A stretch of 64,000 nucleotides of DNA from Pseudomonas paraeruginosa PA7 (GTDB lineage Bacteria > Pseudomonadota > Gammaproteobacteria > Pseudomonadales > Pseudomonadaceae), in NCBI RefSeq assembly GCF_000017205.1, contig NC_009656.1, forward strand, positions 6,254,501 through 6,318,500, read 5' to 3'. The notes below the pieces were generated by a model. The model searched no databases. It was not told the origin of the DNA and worked only from the letters and a program-made list of their open reading frames with translations. A program made the translations under genes and the position numbers. Of this stretch, positions 16,945-26,906 are shown in pieces (the stretch's first letter is position 1; each line of letters begins with the position of its first letter).

Positions 16945-17988
16945 ATGAAACAACCTCCAAGTACAGTCCCTTGGCTCGGCCGAATTACCCTGGCCGCCCT
17001 GGTATCAGGCTGGGCCGGGCAGGCTCTGGGAATCTGTCCCATGCTGCAGGGCCCCGGCCCGACGGATCCGTCATATATACGAGCCCTGCCTGCCACCACT
17101 GCCCTCAAGGCCGTTCCGATCGGCGGAGTATTGGCGTCCCATGAATTCCTATCCACGACCCAGGCCATTTGGAGATGTCCTCCGGGAGAAACCATGACCT
17201 TCGGCATGGGCCCTCTCACCACCAGTCTCAAGCCGATAGACTCGGCCCAGGGCCTCTATGAAAGCGGGGTCAAGGGTGTCGGCATTCGCATCCGCTTCAA
17301 GCCCAGGTGGGGCGGTTCAGTCTGGTCCGCATATATGGTCCCCCCCTTCGAATACAGGACCACGGCCTCGCTGAACGACGCCGAGTTTCCCCACATAACG
17401 CTAGTGGAGTTCATCCGTACCGGAATGGAAGTCGGCCGCGGCGCCATTCCTCCGTTCGATGTGACCACCAGTCACTTCCGCAGCGACAACGCCGGCCGTG
17501 TCAACGTTGCCATCCTCGGCACTCAGTTGAAGACCACGCTGACCCAGAACATCTATTTCACCAGTTGCCACAATCCCTCCTCCGACCCCACCGTCGACAT
17601 GGGCCATCCTTACGCCGCCCTGGTCAAGCAGGGGCAGGTGGAAGAACACACGTTCTCGCTGACCATCCGTTGCGAGGGCATGAACTCCACCACCAAGCCG
17701 CCGGTGAAGATCTACTTCGAAGGCAACGCCGTGCGCGACGGCCTGCTGCGCCTGAGCGGCGACGGCCAGGCGGGCGTGGCCCGGGGGGTAGGCATCGAGT
17801 TGAAGAATGACAGGGGCGTGGCCCTGCCCTTCGCCAAGGAGCGGGCGTTGCCGCTGGCCTGGCGGGACAGCGCGCCCGATGCCGAGATCTACGGCTTCGC
17901 CGGCAAGGCGAAGTACGTTGCGACCGAGAGCGAGATCAAGGCGGGCAAGGCCGACGCCGTCCTGACCTACGTGCTGGAATACAACTGA
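16945..17988 (+). CDS. Fimbrial-type adhesin/subunit with no chaperone or usher nearby
   Basis: The product has 347 residues from the ATG at 16945 (a GTG at 16933 is possible; neither has a good ribosome site). A signal peptide (about residues 1-29, ending GQALG) precedes the mature start ICPM. The C-terminal 130 residues have the pilin-domain pattern: a Cys in TIRCEG, KIYFEGNA, GVGIELKND, and an end with alternating hydrophobics (AVLTYVLEYN) as in subunits exported by chaperone-usher systems. The long N-terminal domain suggests a tip adhesin. No chaperone or usher gene is in the window, so it must borrow one from elsewhere (for example a Cup system) or be an orphan. Its last 53 bases overlap the convergent LysR gene. 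Confidence 0.8.
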   Translation: MKQPPSTVPWLGRITLAALVSGWAGQALGICPMLQGPGPTDPSYIRALPATTALKAVPIGGVLASHEFLSTTQAIWRCPPGETMTFGMGPLTTSLKPIDSAQGLYESGVKGVGIRIRFKPRWGGSVWSAYMVPPFEYRTTASLNDAEFPHITLVEFIRTGMEVGRGAIPPFDVTTSHFRSDNAGRVNVAILGTQLKTTLTQNIYFTSCHNPSSDPTVDMGHPYAALVKQGQVEEHTFSLTIRCEGMNSTTKPPVKIYFEGNAVRDGLLRLSGDGQAGVARGVGIELKNDRGVALPFAKERALPLAWRDSAPDAEIYGFAGKAKYVATESEIKAGKADAVLTYVLEYN

Positions 17989-18916
17989 CCGCCAGGTCCC
18001 GGTCGAGCAGTTCCACCACCGGCAGACGCATCGCCGCCACCTCCGCGCGAAGGAAATCGCGCAACCGCTGGAAACGCTCCTGCCCGCTGCGCGCCCGTGG
18101 CCACACCATGTGGTAGCTCTCGCCGCTGGCCACCGCGGTCGGCCAGGGCAGGCCGATGCGGCCCAGGGCGACGTCCTCGGCCACCATCACCAGGTCGCCG
18201 ATGGAAACCCCGTAGCCGCGCGCGGCGGCGACGATGCCCAGTTCCAGGGTATCGAACACCTGGCCGCCCTTGAGCGACACCTCGTCCTCCAGCCCGGTTC
18301 GTTGCAGCCAGCGCCGCCAGTCGCGGCGATCCGGCGTGGGATGCAGCAACTCGCTGTGGCGCAGGCGCTGGAGGGTCCAGGGTTCGACGGCCTCGGCGGG
18401 ATCGCAGACCGGCACCAGCCACTCGGCGAACAGCGGCGCCGTTTCCCATTCCGCGCTGAACTGGCCGCTACCCAGCAATACCGCGCAGTCGAAGGGCTCG
18501 TGCTGGAAGTCCACCGTATCCACATCCATCCAGGCGCTGGTGAGCTGCACCTCGATATCCGGATTGAGATGGCGGAAGCGACTCAGCCGCGGCAGCAGCC
18601 AGCGCATGGTCAGGGTCGAGGGCGCCTTCAGGCGCAGGGTGGCATCGTCCACGCGCAGGGCGGTGCAGGCCCGCTCCAGCGCGCCGAAACCGTCGCTCAG
18701 TCCCGGCAACAGCAGCCGCGCCGGCTCGGTCGGGAAGAGTTGGCGTCCGCGACGTTCGAACAGGAGGCAGCCGAAATGCTCCTCCAGGGTGCGGATATGC
18801 CGGCTCACCGCGCTCTGGGTGATCGCCAGCTCCTCGGCGGCGCGGGTGAAGGAGGCATGCCGGGCGGCGGCCTCGAAGGCACGCAGGGCATACAGCGGCG
18901 GCAGGCGACGAGACAT
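17936..18916 (-). CDS. LysR-family transcriptional regulator
   Basis: 326 residues from the ATG at 18916, chosen because AAGG lies 8-11 bases upstream on the minus strand; an ATG at 18934 would fall inside a palindrome and has no ribosome site. Residues 5-65 are the winged helix-turn-helix (FTRAAEELAITQSAVSRHI) and the rest a periplasmic-binding-type effector domain. The closest style is the GcvA/AmpR-like subgroup (opening PLYALRAFEAAAR). It is divergent from the MATE transporter gene, which is its likely target by the usual LysR arrangement. The C-terminal tail is Arg-rich and overlaps the adhesin gene end. Corresponds to PA5293. Inducer unknown. Confidence 0.88.
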   Translation of the reverse strand: MSRRLPPLYALRAFEAAARHASFTRAAEELAITQSAVSRHIRTLEEHFGCLLFERRGRQLFPTEPARLLLPGLSDGFGALERACTALRVDDATLRLKAPSTLTMRWLLPRLSRFRHLNPDIEVQLTSAWMDVDTVDFQHEPFDCAVLLGSGQFSAEWETAPLFAEWLVPVCDPAEAVEPWTLQRLRHSELLHPTPDRRDWRRWLQRTGLEDEVSLKGGQVFDTLELGIVAAARGYGVSIGDLVMVAEDVALGRIGLPWPTAVASGESYHMVWPRARSGQERFQRLRDFLRAEVAAMRLPVVELLDRDLAVSCIPARRSGRRRPCPP

Positions 18917-18930
18917 GCGGCAACCTTTAT

Positions 18931-18949
18931 CCATGAGTTCGACTCATGG
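18931..18949. promoter_or_regulatory. Perfect palindrome, candidate LysR operator
   Basis: CCATGAGT and ACTCATGG form a perfect 8-base inverted repeat around TCG, 15 bases upstream of the LysR start and 113 bases before the MATE gene. It contains the T-N11-A pattern typical of LysR-type boxes. Binding by the adjacent regulator is inference. Confidence 0.55.
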
Positions 18950-19062
18950 CTGGCATCTGTTTTTTCCTTTTGCGCAGGACGGCCAGCCACACCGAGAATG
19001 GCCGTATTCTCCCTGCCGACGGGTAGCGCCGGCAACCCTCTTGACCTGATTCGTACTCATCC

Positions 19063-20451
19063 ATGTCACCACTTTCGCTCGTCGAACTGAAAGCCATCCT
19101 GCGCCTGGCCGGGCCGCTGATCGCCGCCCAGTTGGCCTACGTCGCCATGGTCTTCACCGATACCGTGATGATGGGCAGGCTCGGCCCCGACGCGCTGGCC
19201 GCCGGCGGCCTGGGCGCGGTCAGCTATGCCTTCGTCTCGACCTTCTGCGTCGGCGTGGTGGCGGCGGTCGGCAACCTGGCGGCGATCCGCCAGGGCAGCG
19301 CCGATCCCGCCGGCGTCGCGGCGGTCACCCGTGCCGGCCTCTGGGTCGGTGCCACGCTGGCCCTGGCTGCCGGCCTGCTGCTGTGGAACCTGGGGCCGCT
19401 GCTGCTGGCCTTCGGCCAGGCGCCACAGGCGGTGGACGGCGCCATGCAGTTCCTGCGCAGCCTGGTCTTCGCCCTGCCCGGCTACATGGCCTTCATGGTC
19501 CTGCGCGGCTTCACCGGCGCCATCGACCGCGCCGGACCGGTGATGGCGATCAGCGTGCTCGGCGCGCTGGCCAACCTGGCCCTCAATCATTCCTTCATCG
19601 AAGGCCTGTTCGGCCTGCCGCGCCTGGGCCTGGGCGGCATCGGCCTGGTCACCGCCCTGGTCATGAACGGCATGCCGCTGCTGCTGGCCCTGTACATCCG
19701 CCGGCAACCGGCCTACGCCGCCTATCCGTTGCTGCGCGGGCTGGGACGCCCGCAGCGGGCGACGATCGCGGAGATCCTCCGCCTGGGCCTGCCCATCGGC
19801 GGTACCTACGCGGTCGAGTCGGGGATGTTCACCGTCGCCACCCTGTGCATGGGCATCCTCGGCAACCACGCCCTGGCCGCGCACCAGATCGCCATCCAGG
19901 CGGTGTATGTGGCCTTCATGGTCCCGGTGGGGCTGTCCTACGCCACCACCTACCGCATCGGCCAGCACTTCGGCGCCGGCCGCCTGCTCGAGGCGCGCCG
20001 TGCCGGGCGCGTCGGCATCGGTTTCGGCGCGCTGTGCATGCTGGGCTTCGCCGGGGTGTTCTGGTGGATGCCGGAGACCATCATCGGCCTGTTCCTCGAC
20101 CATGCCGACCCGGTCAACCGCGAGGTGACCGCGATGGCCGTCTCGCTGCTGGCGATCGCCGCCTGGTTCGAGTTGTTCGACGGCACCCAGAACATCGCCA
20201 TGGGTGCGATCCGCGGTCTCAAGGACGCCCGCACCACTTTCCTGGTCGGCCTGGCATGCTACTGGCTGGTCGGCGTGCCGCTGGCCTGCCTGCTGGCGTT
20301 TACCGCCGGCTGGGGCCCCCAGGGCGTCTGGTGGGGACTGGCCGGCGGACTGGCCTGCGCGGCCATCGGCCTGACCCTGGCCTTCGAATGGAAGACCGCG
20401 CGCCTGCTGCCCGGGACCTCCGCACAGGAGGCGACGGCGCTCAACTGCTGA
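19063..20451 (+). CDS. MATE-family multidrug efflux transporter
   Basis: The 462-residue protein has twelve predicted membrane segments in two homologous halves, typical of NorM-like cation-coupled exporters. Recognisable MATE segments are the opening LRLAGPLIAAQLAYVAMVF with TDTVMMGRLG (residues 10-45) and, in the second half, LPIGGTYAVESGMFT and ALAAHQIAIQ. Such pumps export dyes, fluoroquinolones and aminoglycosides in exchange for Na+ or H+. The divergent LysR regulator and the palindrome between them suggest inducible expression. The last 11 bases overlap the convergent proE gene. Corresponds to PA5294. Confidence 0.9.
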   Translation: MSPLSLVELKAILRLAGPLIAAQLAYVAMVFTDTVMMGRLGPDALAAGGLGAVSYAFVSTFCVGVVAAVGNLAAIRQGSADPAGVAAVTRAGLWVGATLALAAGLLLWNLGPLLLAFGQAPQAVDGAMQFLRSLVFALPGYMAFMVLRGFTGAIDRAGPVMAISVLGALANLALNHSFIEGLFGLPRLGLGGIGLVTALVMNGMPLLLALYIRRQPAYAAYPLLRGLGRPQRATIAEILRLGLPIGGTYAVESGMFTVATLCMGILGNHALAAHQIAIQAVYVAFMVPVGLSYATTYRIGQHFGAGRLLEARRAGRVGIGFGALCMLGFAGVFWWMPETIIGLFLDHADPVNREVTAMAVSLLAIAAWFELFDGTQNIAMGAIRGLKDARTTFLVGLACYWLVGVPLACLLAFTAGWGPQGVWWGLAGGLACAAIGLTLAFEWKTARLLPGTSAQEATALNC

Positions 20452-22114
20452 GCGGCATCTCGCGGCCCGGCCGCTCGCCGGGCTCGAGGAAGCGTGCCAG
20501 CTCGGCCAGCGGCAGCGGCCGGCTGATCCAGTAGCCCTGCACCTGGTCGCAGCCGAAGTCACGCAGTTGCTCCTGCTGGCGCAGGGTCTCCACGCCCTCG
20601 GCGACCACCTCCAGGTTGAGGTTGTGCGCCAGGTTGATCATTGCCCGCACCAACTGGAAGTTCTCCGCGCGCAGGTCCATGCCACCGACGAAGCTGCGGT
20701 CGATCTTCAGCAGGGTGATCGGCAGGCTGTTGAGATGGACGAAAGAGGAGAAACCGGTGCCGAAGTCGTCCAGCGAAAAGCGCACGCCCAGCCGGCCGAG
20801 CGCCTGCATGGTCTGCAGGACCTGGTCGCTGCGGCGCATCACGGCGGTCTCGGTCAGTTCGAATTCGAGCCAGCGCGCGTCCACGCCGTGCTCCTCGATC
20901 AGCCGTTGCAGGGTCGGCAGCAGCTGGCTGTCCTGAAACTGGCGGAACGACAGGTTCACCGCCATGTGCAATGGCGCCAGGCCGCGGCCATTGAGCCACT
21001 GCATGTCGCGCAGGGCGCGGGCGATGACCCAGTAGCCGAGCGGCACGATCAGCCCGCTCTCCTCGGCCAGCGGCACGAAATCGCTGGGCGTGAGCAGGCC
21101 GCGCTCGCCGTGGCGCCAGCGTACCAGCGCTTCCAGGCCGACGATGCGCCCGCTGTCCAGGCACAGGCGCGGTTGGTAATGCAGCTCCAGCTCGTCGCGG
21201 CGCAGGGCGCGGCGCAGTTCGGCCTCGAGGTCGGCGAGGCTGCGCACGCCGCGATTGATCCGCTCGTCGAAGACATGGAAAGTGCAGCCCTGGCGGCTCT
21301 TGGCCTGCTGCATGGCGATGTGCGCGTGCCACATCAGCGGGTCGGCGCCCTCGTCGGCGCGGGCGTGGGCAAGCCCCAGGCTGCAGCCCAGAAGGATGCT
21401 TTCGCCGTCGACCCAATAGGGCTCACCGAGGCACTCGACGATCCGTTCGGCGATCCGCTCGGCACGCTGCGGATCGCGACGGGTGTCCAGCAGCAGGGCG
21501 AACTCGTCGCTGCCCAGGCGCGCCAGGCGGTCGCCGTTCTCCATGAAGCCACGCAGGCGGTTGACCACCTGCAGGATCAGGCGGTCGCCACCCTGGTGGC
21601 CAAGGGCGTCGTTGACATGGCGGAAGTTGTCCAGGTCGAGGTGGCCGAGCACCAGGCCACGCCCGTCGAATTCGCTCAGGCGCGCCGCGAGCAGGGTCTG
21701 GAAGCCCTGGCGGTTGGCGATGCCGGTCAGCGGGTCCTGTTCGGCGAGCAGTTGCAGGGTCGCCTGCAGGCCCATGCGCTCGCGGGCGTAGCGCAGGCAG
21801 CGGCGCAGGCCGTCTTCGGAGAGTTGCTCGGCGGCCAGCCAGTCGACCACGCCGGCCGGCGCCTGCGTCGGCTCGCGTGGCAGCAGCAGGATCACCGGCC
21901 AGGGGCAGGGAATGCCCAGCGGCAGGCAGGCGGGGGTGGCCAGCAGCAGGCCCTGGGGCTCGGCGGCGAACAGGGTCGCGGCGCCCTCCCAGGTGCTGAC
22001 GACACTCAGCGAAAAGGCAGGCCCCAACGCTCTCAGGCGTTCACCTAGCAGTGGCGCCCAATCTGGCGTATCCGCCAGAAGGAGCAGGCGCAAGGGTTCT
22101 GCGGGCGCTGACAA
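20441..22114 (-). CDS. proE: Cyclic-di-GMP phosphodiesterase ProE (GGDEF-EAL)
   Basis: 557 residues. Residues 1-115 resemble a degenerate receiver domain, 120-285 are a GGDEF domain and 300-550 an EAL domain. The GGDEF motif is altered to GSDEF, so cyclase activity is probably lost and the domain may sense GTP. The EAL motif is intact (GLEALVRW), with ELTETAV, DDFGTG and KIDRSFV all present, as expected of an active phosphodiesterase. The name follows the published PA5295 study linking it to exopolysaccharide control. No membrane segments, so it is cytoplasmic. Lower c-di-GMP would reduce biofilm matrix. Confidence 0.88.
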   Translation of the reverse strand: MSAPAEPLRLLLLADTPDWAPLLGERLRALGPAFSLSVVSTWEGAATLFAAEPQGLLLATPACLPLGIPCPWPVILLLPREPTQAPAGVVDWLAAEQLSEDGLRRCLRYARERMGLQATLQLLAEQDPLTGIANRQGFQTLLAARLSEFDGRGLVLGHLDLDNFRHVNDALGHQGGDRLILQVVNRLRGFMENGDRLARLGSDEFALLLDTRRDPQRAERIAERIVECLGEPYWVDGESILLGCSLGLAHARADEGADPLMWHAHIAMQQAKSRQGCTFHVFDERINRGVRSLADLEAELRRALRRDELELHYQPRLCLDSGRIVGLEALVRWRHGERGLLTPSDFVPLAEESGLIVPLGYWVIARALRDMQWLNGRGLAPLHMAVNLSFRQFQDSQLLPTLQRLIEEHGVDARWLEFELTETAVMRRSDQVLQTMQALGRLGVRFSLDDFGTGFSSFVHLNSLPITLLKIDRSFVGGMDLRAENFQLVRAMINLAHNLNLEVVAEGVETLRQQEQLRDFGCDQVQGYWISRPLPLAELARFLEPGERPGREMPLSS

Positions 22115-22301
22115 GCAACCTCCAAAAGTTTAAGAATCTTCGTAAAGAACGAACGGCATCATCCTAATGCGGTAGGGAATCTACAGCAAAATGGCATGGA
22201 CGATCTCGGGATCGGTCACAGCTTGCACGCTAATTCTCCCCGATGCCAGCCAGCCTGTTAGAATACGCGCCCGCTTCGACCCTCTCTTCCGGCCCGCTCC
22301 T

Positions 22302-24311
22302 ATGTCCCGACTCAATCCCCGGCAGCAAGAAGCCGTGAACTACGTCGGCGGTCCCCTGCTGGTCCTGGCTGGCGCCGGCTCCGGCAAGACCAGCGTGATC
22401 ACCCGCAAGATCGCCTACCTCGTCCAGCAGTGCGGCATCCGCGCCCAGTACATCGTCGCGGTGACCTTCACCAACAAGGCCGCGCGGGAAATGAAGGAGC
22501 GCGTCGGCAGCCTGCTGCGCGGCGGCGAAGGCAGGGGCCTGACCGTCTCGACCTTCCACAACCTCGGCCTGAACATCATCCGCAAGGAGCATGAGCGGCT
22601 CGGCTACAAGCCCGGCTTCTCGATCTTCGACGAGTCGGACATCAAGGCGCTGCTGACCGACATCATGCAGAAGGAGTATTCCGGGGACGACGGCGTCGAC
22701 GAGATCAAGAACTACATCGGCGCCTGGAAGAACGACCTGATCCTTCCCGAGGAAGCGCTGGAAAAAGCGCGCAACCCCAGGGAGCAGACCGCAGCGATCG
22801 TCTACCTGCACTACCAGCGCACCCTGCGCGCCTACAACGCGGTGGACTTCGACGACCTGATCCTGCAACCGGTGAAGCTGTTCCAGGAACACCCGGACAT
22901 TCTCCAGAAATGGCAGAACAGGGTGCGCTACATGCTGGTGGACGAATACCAGGACACCAACGCCAGCCAGTACCTGCTGGTCAAGCTGCTGGTGAAGGAC
23001 CGCGCGCAGTTCACCGTGGTCGGCGACGACGACCAGTCGATCTACGCCTGGCGTGGCGCGCGTCCGGAAAACCTGATGCAGCTGAAGGAAGACTTCCCCT
23101 CGCTCAAGGTGGTCATGCTGGAGCAGAACTACCGCTCCACCAGCCGCATCCTCAAGTGCGCGAACGTCCTCATCGCCAACAACCCGCACGTGTTCGAGAA
23201 GCAGCTGTGGAGCGAGATGGGCCACGGCGACCCGATCCGGGTGATCCGCTGCCGCAACGAGGACGCCGAGGCCGAGCGCATCGCCATGGAAATCCTCACC
23301 CTGCACCTGCGCACCGAGCGGCCCTACAGCGAGTTCGCCATCCTCTACCGGGGCAACCACCAGGCCAAGCTGATGGAGCTGAAGCTCCAGCACCACCAGA
23401 TTCCCTACCGGCTGTCCGGCGGCACCAGCTTCTTCGGCCGCCAGGAAGTGAAGGACCTGATGTCCTACTTCCGCCTGCTGGTGAACCCCGACGACGACAA
23501 CGCCTTCCTCCGGGTGATCAACGTGCCGCGCCGGGAAATCGGTTCGGCGACCCTGGAGAAACTCGGCAACTACGCCACCCAGCGCAACATCTCGATGTAC
23601 GCCGCCTGCGACGAGATGGGCCTGGCCGAGCACCTCGACAGCCGCTTCCACGAACGCCTGCAGCGCTTCAAGCGCTGGATGGACGGGATCCGCCGGCAGT
23701 GCGCGGAGAACGAACCCATCGCCGTGCTGCGCAGCATGGTGATGGACATCGACTACGAGAACTGGCTGCGGCAGAACGCCTCCAGCGACAAGGTCGCCGA
23801 ATTCCGCATGAGCAACGTCTGGTTCCTCATCGAGGCACTGAAGAACACCCTCGAGCGCGACGAGGAAGGCGACATGACCATCGAGCAGGCCATCGCCAAG
23901 CTGGTCCTGCGCGACATGCTGGAGCGCCAGCAGGAAGAAGAGGAAGGTGCCGAGGGCGTGCAGATGATGACCCTGCATGCTTCGAAGGGGCTGGAATTCC
24001 CCTACGTGTTCATCATGGGCATGGAGGAAGAGATCCTGCCCCACCGCTCCAGCATCGAGGCCGACACGGTGGAGGAAGAGCGCCGCCTGGCCTACGTCGG
24101 CATCACCCGCGCGCGACAGAACCTGGCGATGACCTTCGCCGCCAAGCGCAAGCAGTACGGCGAGATCATCGACTGCTCGCCGAGCCGCTTCCTCGACGAG
24201 CTGCCCCCCGAAGACCTCGAATGGGAAGGCCTGGAAGACGCCCCGCAGGAGGTCAAGGCGGCCAAGGGCAACGCCGCCCTCGCCGACATCCGCGCCATGC
24301 TCAAGCGCTGA
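22302..24311 (+). CDS. rep: ATP-dependent DNA helicase Rep
   Basis: The ATG at 22302 gives 669 residues, the usual Rep length; the open frame extends upstream without homology. It has all superfamily 1A helicase motifs: Walker A GAGSGKT near residue 24-30, DEYQDTN, GDDDQSIYAWRG, QNYRST and the motif V/VI region LHASKGLEFP with VGITRARQ. Rep is a 3'-5' helicase that clears proteins ahead of replication forks. No operon partner: it is flanked by the divergent proE gene and the poxB gene with its own upstream region. Corresponds to PA5296. Confidence 0.96.
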   Translation: MSRLNPRQQEAVNYVGGPLLVLAGAGSGKTSVITRKIAYLVQQCGIRAQYIVAVTFTNKAAREMKERVGSLLRGGEGRGLTVSTFHNLGLNIIRKEHERLGYKPGFSIFDESDIKALLTDIMQKEYSGDDGVDEIKNYIGAWKNDLILPEEALEKARNPREQTAAIVYLHYQRTLRAYNAVDFDDLILQPVKLFQEHPDILQKWQNRVRYMLVDEYQDTNASQYLLVKLLVKDRAQFTVVGDDDQSIYAWRGARPENLMQLKEDFPSLKVVMLEQNYRSTSRILKCANVLIANNPHVFEKQLWSEMGHGDPIRVIRCRNEDAEAERIAMEILTLHLRTERPYSEFAILYRGNHQAKLMELKLQHHQIPYRLSGGTSFFGRQEVKDLMSYFRLLVNPDDDNAFLRVINVPRREIGSATLEKLGNYATQRNISMYAACDEMGLAEHLDSRFHERLQRFKRWMDGIRRQCAENEPIAVLRSMVMDIDYENWLRQNASSDKVAEFRMSNVWFLIEALKNTLERDEEGDMTIEQAIAKLVLRDMLERQQEEEEGAEGVQMMTLHASKGLEFPYVFIMGMEEEILPHRSSIEADTVEEERRLAYVGITRARQNLAMTFAAKRKQYGEIIDCSPSRFLDELPPEDLEWEGLEDAPQEVKAAKGNAALADIRAMLKR

Positions 24312-24444
24312 GCCCGCCGCACCTCGACTGTCTCGATTTTCACAAAAGTGTCTTGCCCGATGCCTGGCCTCGGGCGAGGAACTTTTGCCGCTCCGCTCGC
24401 GACCAAAATTAGCTAGCTAACGAATTCCATTCGAGGACAGCTTC

Positions 24445-26163
24445 ATGTCGAGCAAGAAAGTCGCCGAGATCGTCGTGGAAACCCTGGAAGCCGCCGGCAT
24501 CCGCCATTGCTATGGCATCGTCGGAGACACTCTCAACCATGTCACCGACGCCATCCATCGCAGCCAGATCCAGTGGGTGCATGTCCGCCACGAGGAAGCC
24601 GCGGCCTTCGCCGCCGGCGCCGAGTCCTATGTCAGCGGTCGCCTGACCGCCTGCGCCGGCTCCTGCGGACCAGGCAGCCTGCACTTCATCAACGGCGTCT
24701 ACGAGGCCCAGCGCAACCGCGCGCCGATGGTGCTGATCGCCAGCCAGATCGTCACCCCGCAGCTGGGCATGGAGTTCCCCCAGGAAGTCGACTTCAAGGC
24801 GATCTATTCCAGTTGCTCGGTGTTCTGCGAACAGGTGCACAGCCCGGAGCAGGCGCGCCGGGTGGTAGCCCTGGCCTGCCAGGCGGCGCTCAACCGGCGC
24901 GGCGTGGCGGTAGTGATCCTGCCAGCGGACATCAGCCAGGCCACGGTGAAGGACGATCCGCCGTTCTCGGTGCACTTCCCGCAACCGGTGCTGCGCCCCA
25001 GCGACGCCGAACTGCAGGACGTCGCCCGGCTGCTCGCCCACGGCAAGAAGATCGGCATCTACGCCGGCTCCGGCTGCCAGGGCGCCCACGACCTGCTGGT
25101 GGCCCTCGCCGACCGGCTCAAGGCGCCCATCGCGCACACTTCGCGGGCCAAGGACTTCGTCGAGTACGACAACCCCTTCAACATGGGCATGACCGGCATG
25201 CTCGGGATCGAGTCGGGCTTCCACATGATGACCGAGTGCGACACCCTGCTGTTGCTCGGCGCCGACTTCGCCTGGGCGCAGTTCTACCCGCAGAAGGCCA
25301 CCCTGATCCAGGTCGACCGCGACGGCAGCCACCTCGGCCGGCGCCATCCCATCGACCTCGGCGTGGTCGGCGACGTGATCCCCACCCTCGAGGCGCTCCT
25401 GCCGCTGCTCGAAGCCCGCCAGGAACGCGACTTCCTCGACGAATGCCTGAAGCACCGCGAACGCTCGCTGCAGACCCTGGAGAAAGAGGAGCAACCCGGC
25501 AAGGGCGAGCTGATCCATCCGCAGCACCTGGTCGCCCTGCTCGACCAGCACGCTGACGACGATGCGCTGTTCACCGCCGACGGCGGCTCGGCGATGGTCT
25601 GGCTGCTGCGTCACATCCACAGCAACGGCAAGCGCCGCACCCTCACCAGCCTGGTCCACGGCACCATGGCCAACGCCATGCCCCAGGCGCTGGGATTGAA
25701 GAAGGCCTACCCCGAGCGCCAGGTGATCTCGATCTCCGGCGATGGCGGCCTGGCCATGCTGCTCGGCGACCTGCTCACGGCCATCCAGGAGAAGCTGCCG
25801 ATCAAGGTGGTGGTGCTGAACAACGCCTCGCTGAACTTCGTCGAGCTGGAGCAGAAGGTCGAGGGCCTGCTGGACAACTACACCGACCTGCTCAACCCGG
25901 ACTTCGCCCGTCTCGCCGAGGTGATCGGCTTCCACGGGCGCAAGGTGACCCGCTGCGAGGATCTCGAGGCGGCGGTCCGCGACTTCCTCGCCCAGCCCGG
26001 TCCGGCGTTGCTGGACGTGCATACCAACCCTGCGGAACTGGTGATGCCGCCGAAGATCGAGTTCGGCCAGGTCGCCGATACCGCCCTGTACGCCGCCAAG
26101 GCCGTGCTCAGCGGGCGCTTCAAGGACGTCGAGACGCTGCTTGTGAACAATCTGCTGAAGTGA
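24445..26163 (+). CDS. poxB: Pyruvate dehydrogenase (cytochrome/quinone-dependent) PoxB
   Basis: The 572-residue peripheral membrane flavoprotein oxidises pyruvate to acetate and CO2 and passes electrons to ubiquinone. The three thiamine-diphosphate enzyme domains are present: an N-terminal PYR domain with RHEEAAAFAAGAES (catalytic Glu), a central FAD domain, and the C-terminal PP domain with GDGGLAMLL followed by LNNASLNF, the ThDP/Mg2+ motif. The last approximately 25 residues could form the amphipathic lipid-binding helix. A GAGG ribosome site precedes the ATG. In other bacteria the enzyme is favoured in stationary phase. Corresponds to PA5297. Confidence 0.94.
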   Translation: MSSKKVAEIVVETLEAAGIRHCYGIVGDTLNHVTDAIHRSQIQWVHVRHEEAAAFAAGAESYVSGRLTACAGSCGPGSLHFINGVYEAQRNRAPMVLIASQIVTPQLGMEFPQEVDFKAIYSSCSVFCEQVHSPEQARRVVALACQAALNRRGVAVVILPADISQATVKDDPPFSVHFPQPVLRPSDAELQDVARLLAHGKKIGIYAGSGCQGAHDLLVALADRLKAPIAHTSRAKDFVEYDNPFNMGMTGMLGIESGFHMMTECDTLLLLGADFAWAQFYPQKATLIQVDRDGSHLGRRHPIDLGVVGDVIPTLEALLPLLEARQERDFLDECLKHRERSLQTLEKEEQPGKGELIHPQHLVALLDQHADDDALFTADGGSAMVWLLRHIHSNGKRRTLTSLVHGTMANAMPQALGLKKAYPERQVISISGDGGLAMLLGDLLTAIQEKLPIKVVVLNNASLNFVELEQKVEGLLDNYTDLLNPDFARLAEVIGFHGRKVTRCEDLEAAVRDFLAQPGPALLDVHTNPAELVMPPKIEFGQVADTALYAAKAVLSGRFKDVETLLVNNLLK

Positions 26164-26172
26164 GCCGGCAAA

Positions 26173-26202
26173 GGCGCGGCCCGTCCGCCACGGGGCCGCG
26201 CC
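26173..26202 (+). terminator. Stable hairpin after poxB
   Basis: A perfect 10-base GC stem (GGCGCGGCCC / GGGCCGCGCC) with a 10-base loop starts 10 bases after the poxB stop. It lacks a T-run, so termination may be partial. Confidence 0.5.
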
Positions 26203-26275
26203 GGGTTCGGGCGGATTCCTGACCATTCGATCATGTTCGCTCGTCCGAGAGGACGTCGCGCGCGGCGCCGGCTGA

Positions 26276-26899
<624 letters not shown>

Positions 26900-26906
26900 G
26901 CGCCAC

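Noticed and set aside
24355-24375. Terminator hairpin after rep
   Set aside because: Only a 6-base stem with a 9-base loop and no adjacent T-run; too weak to list.
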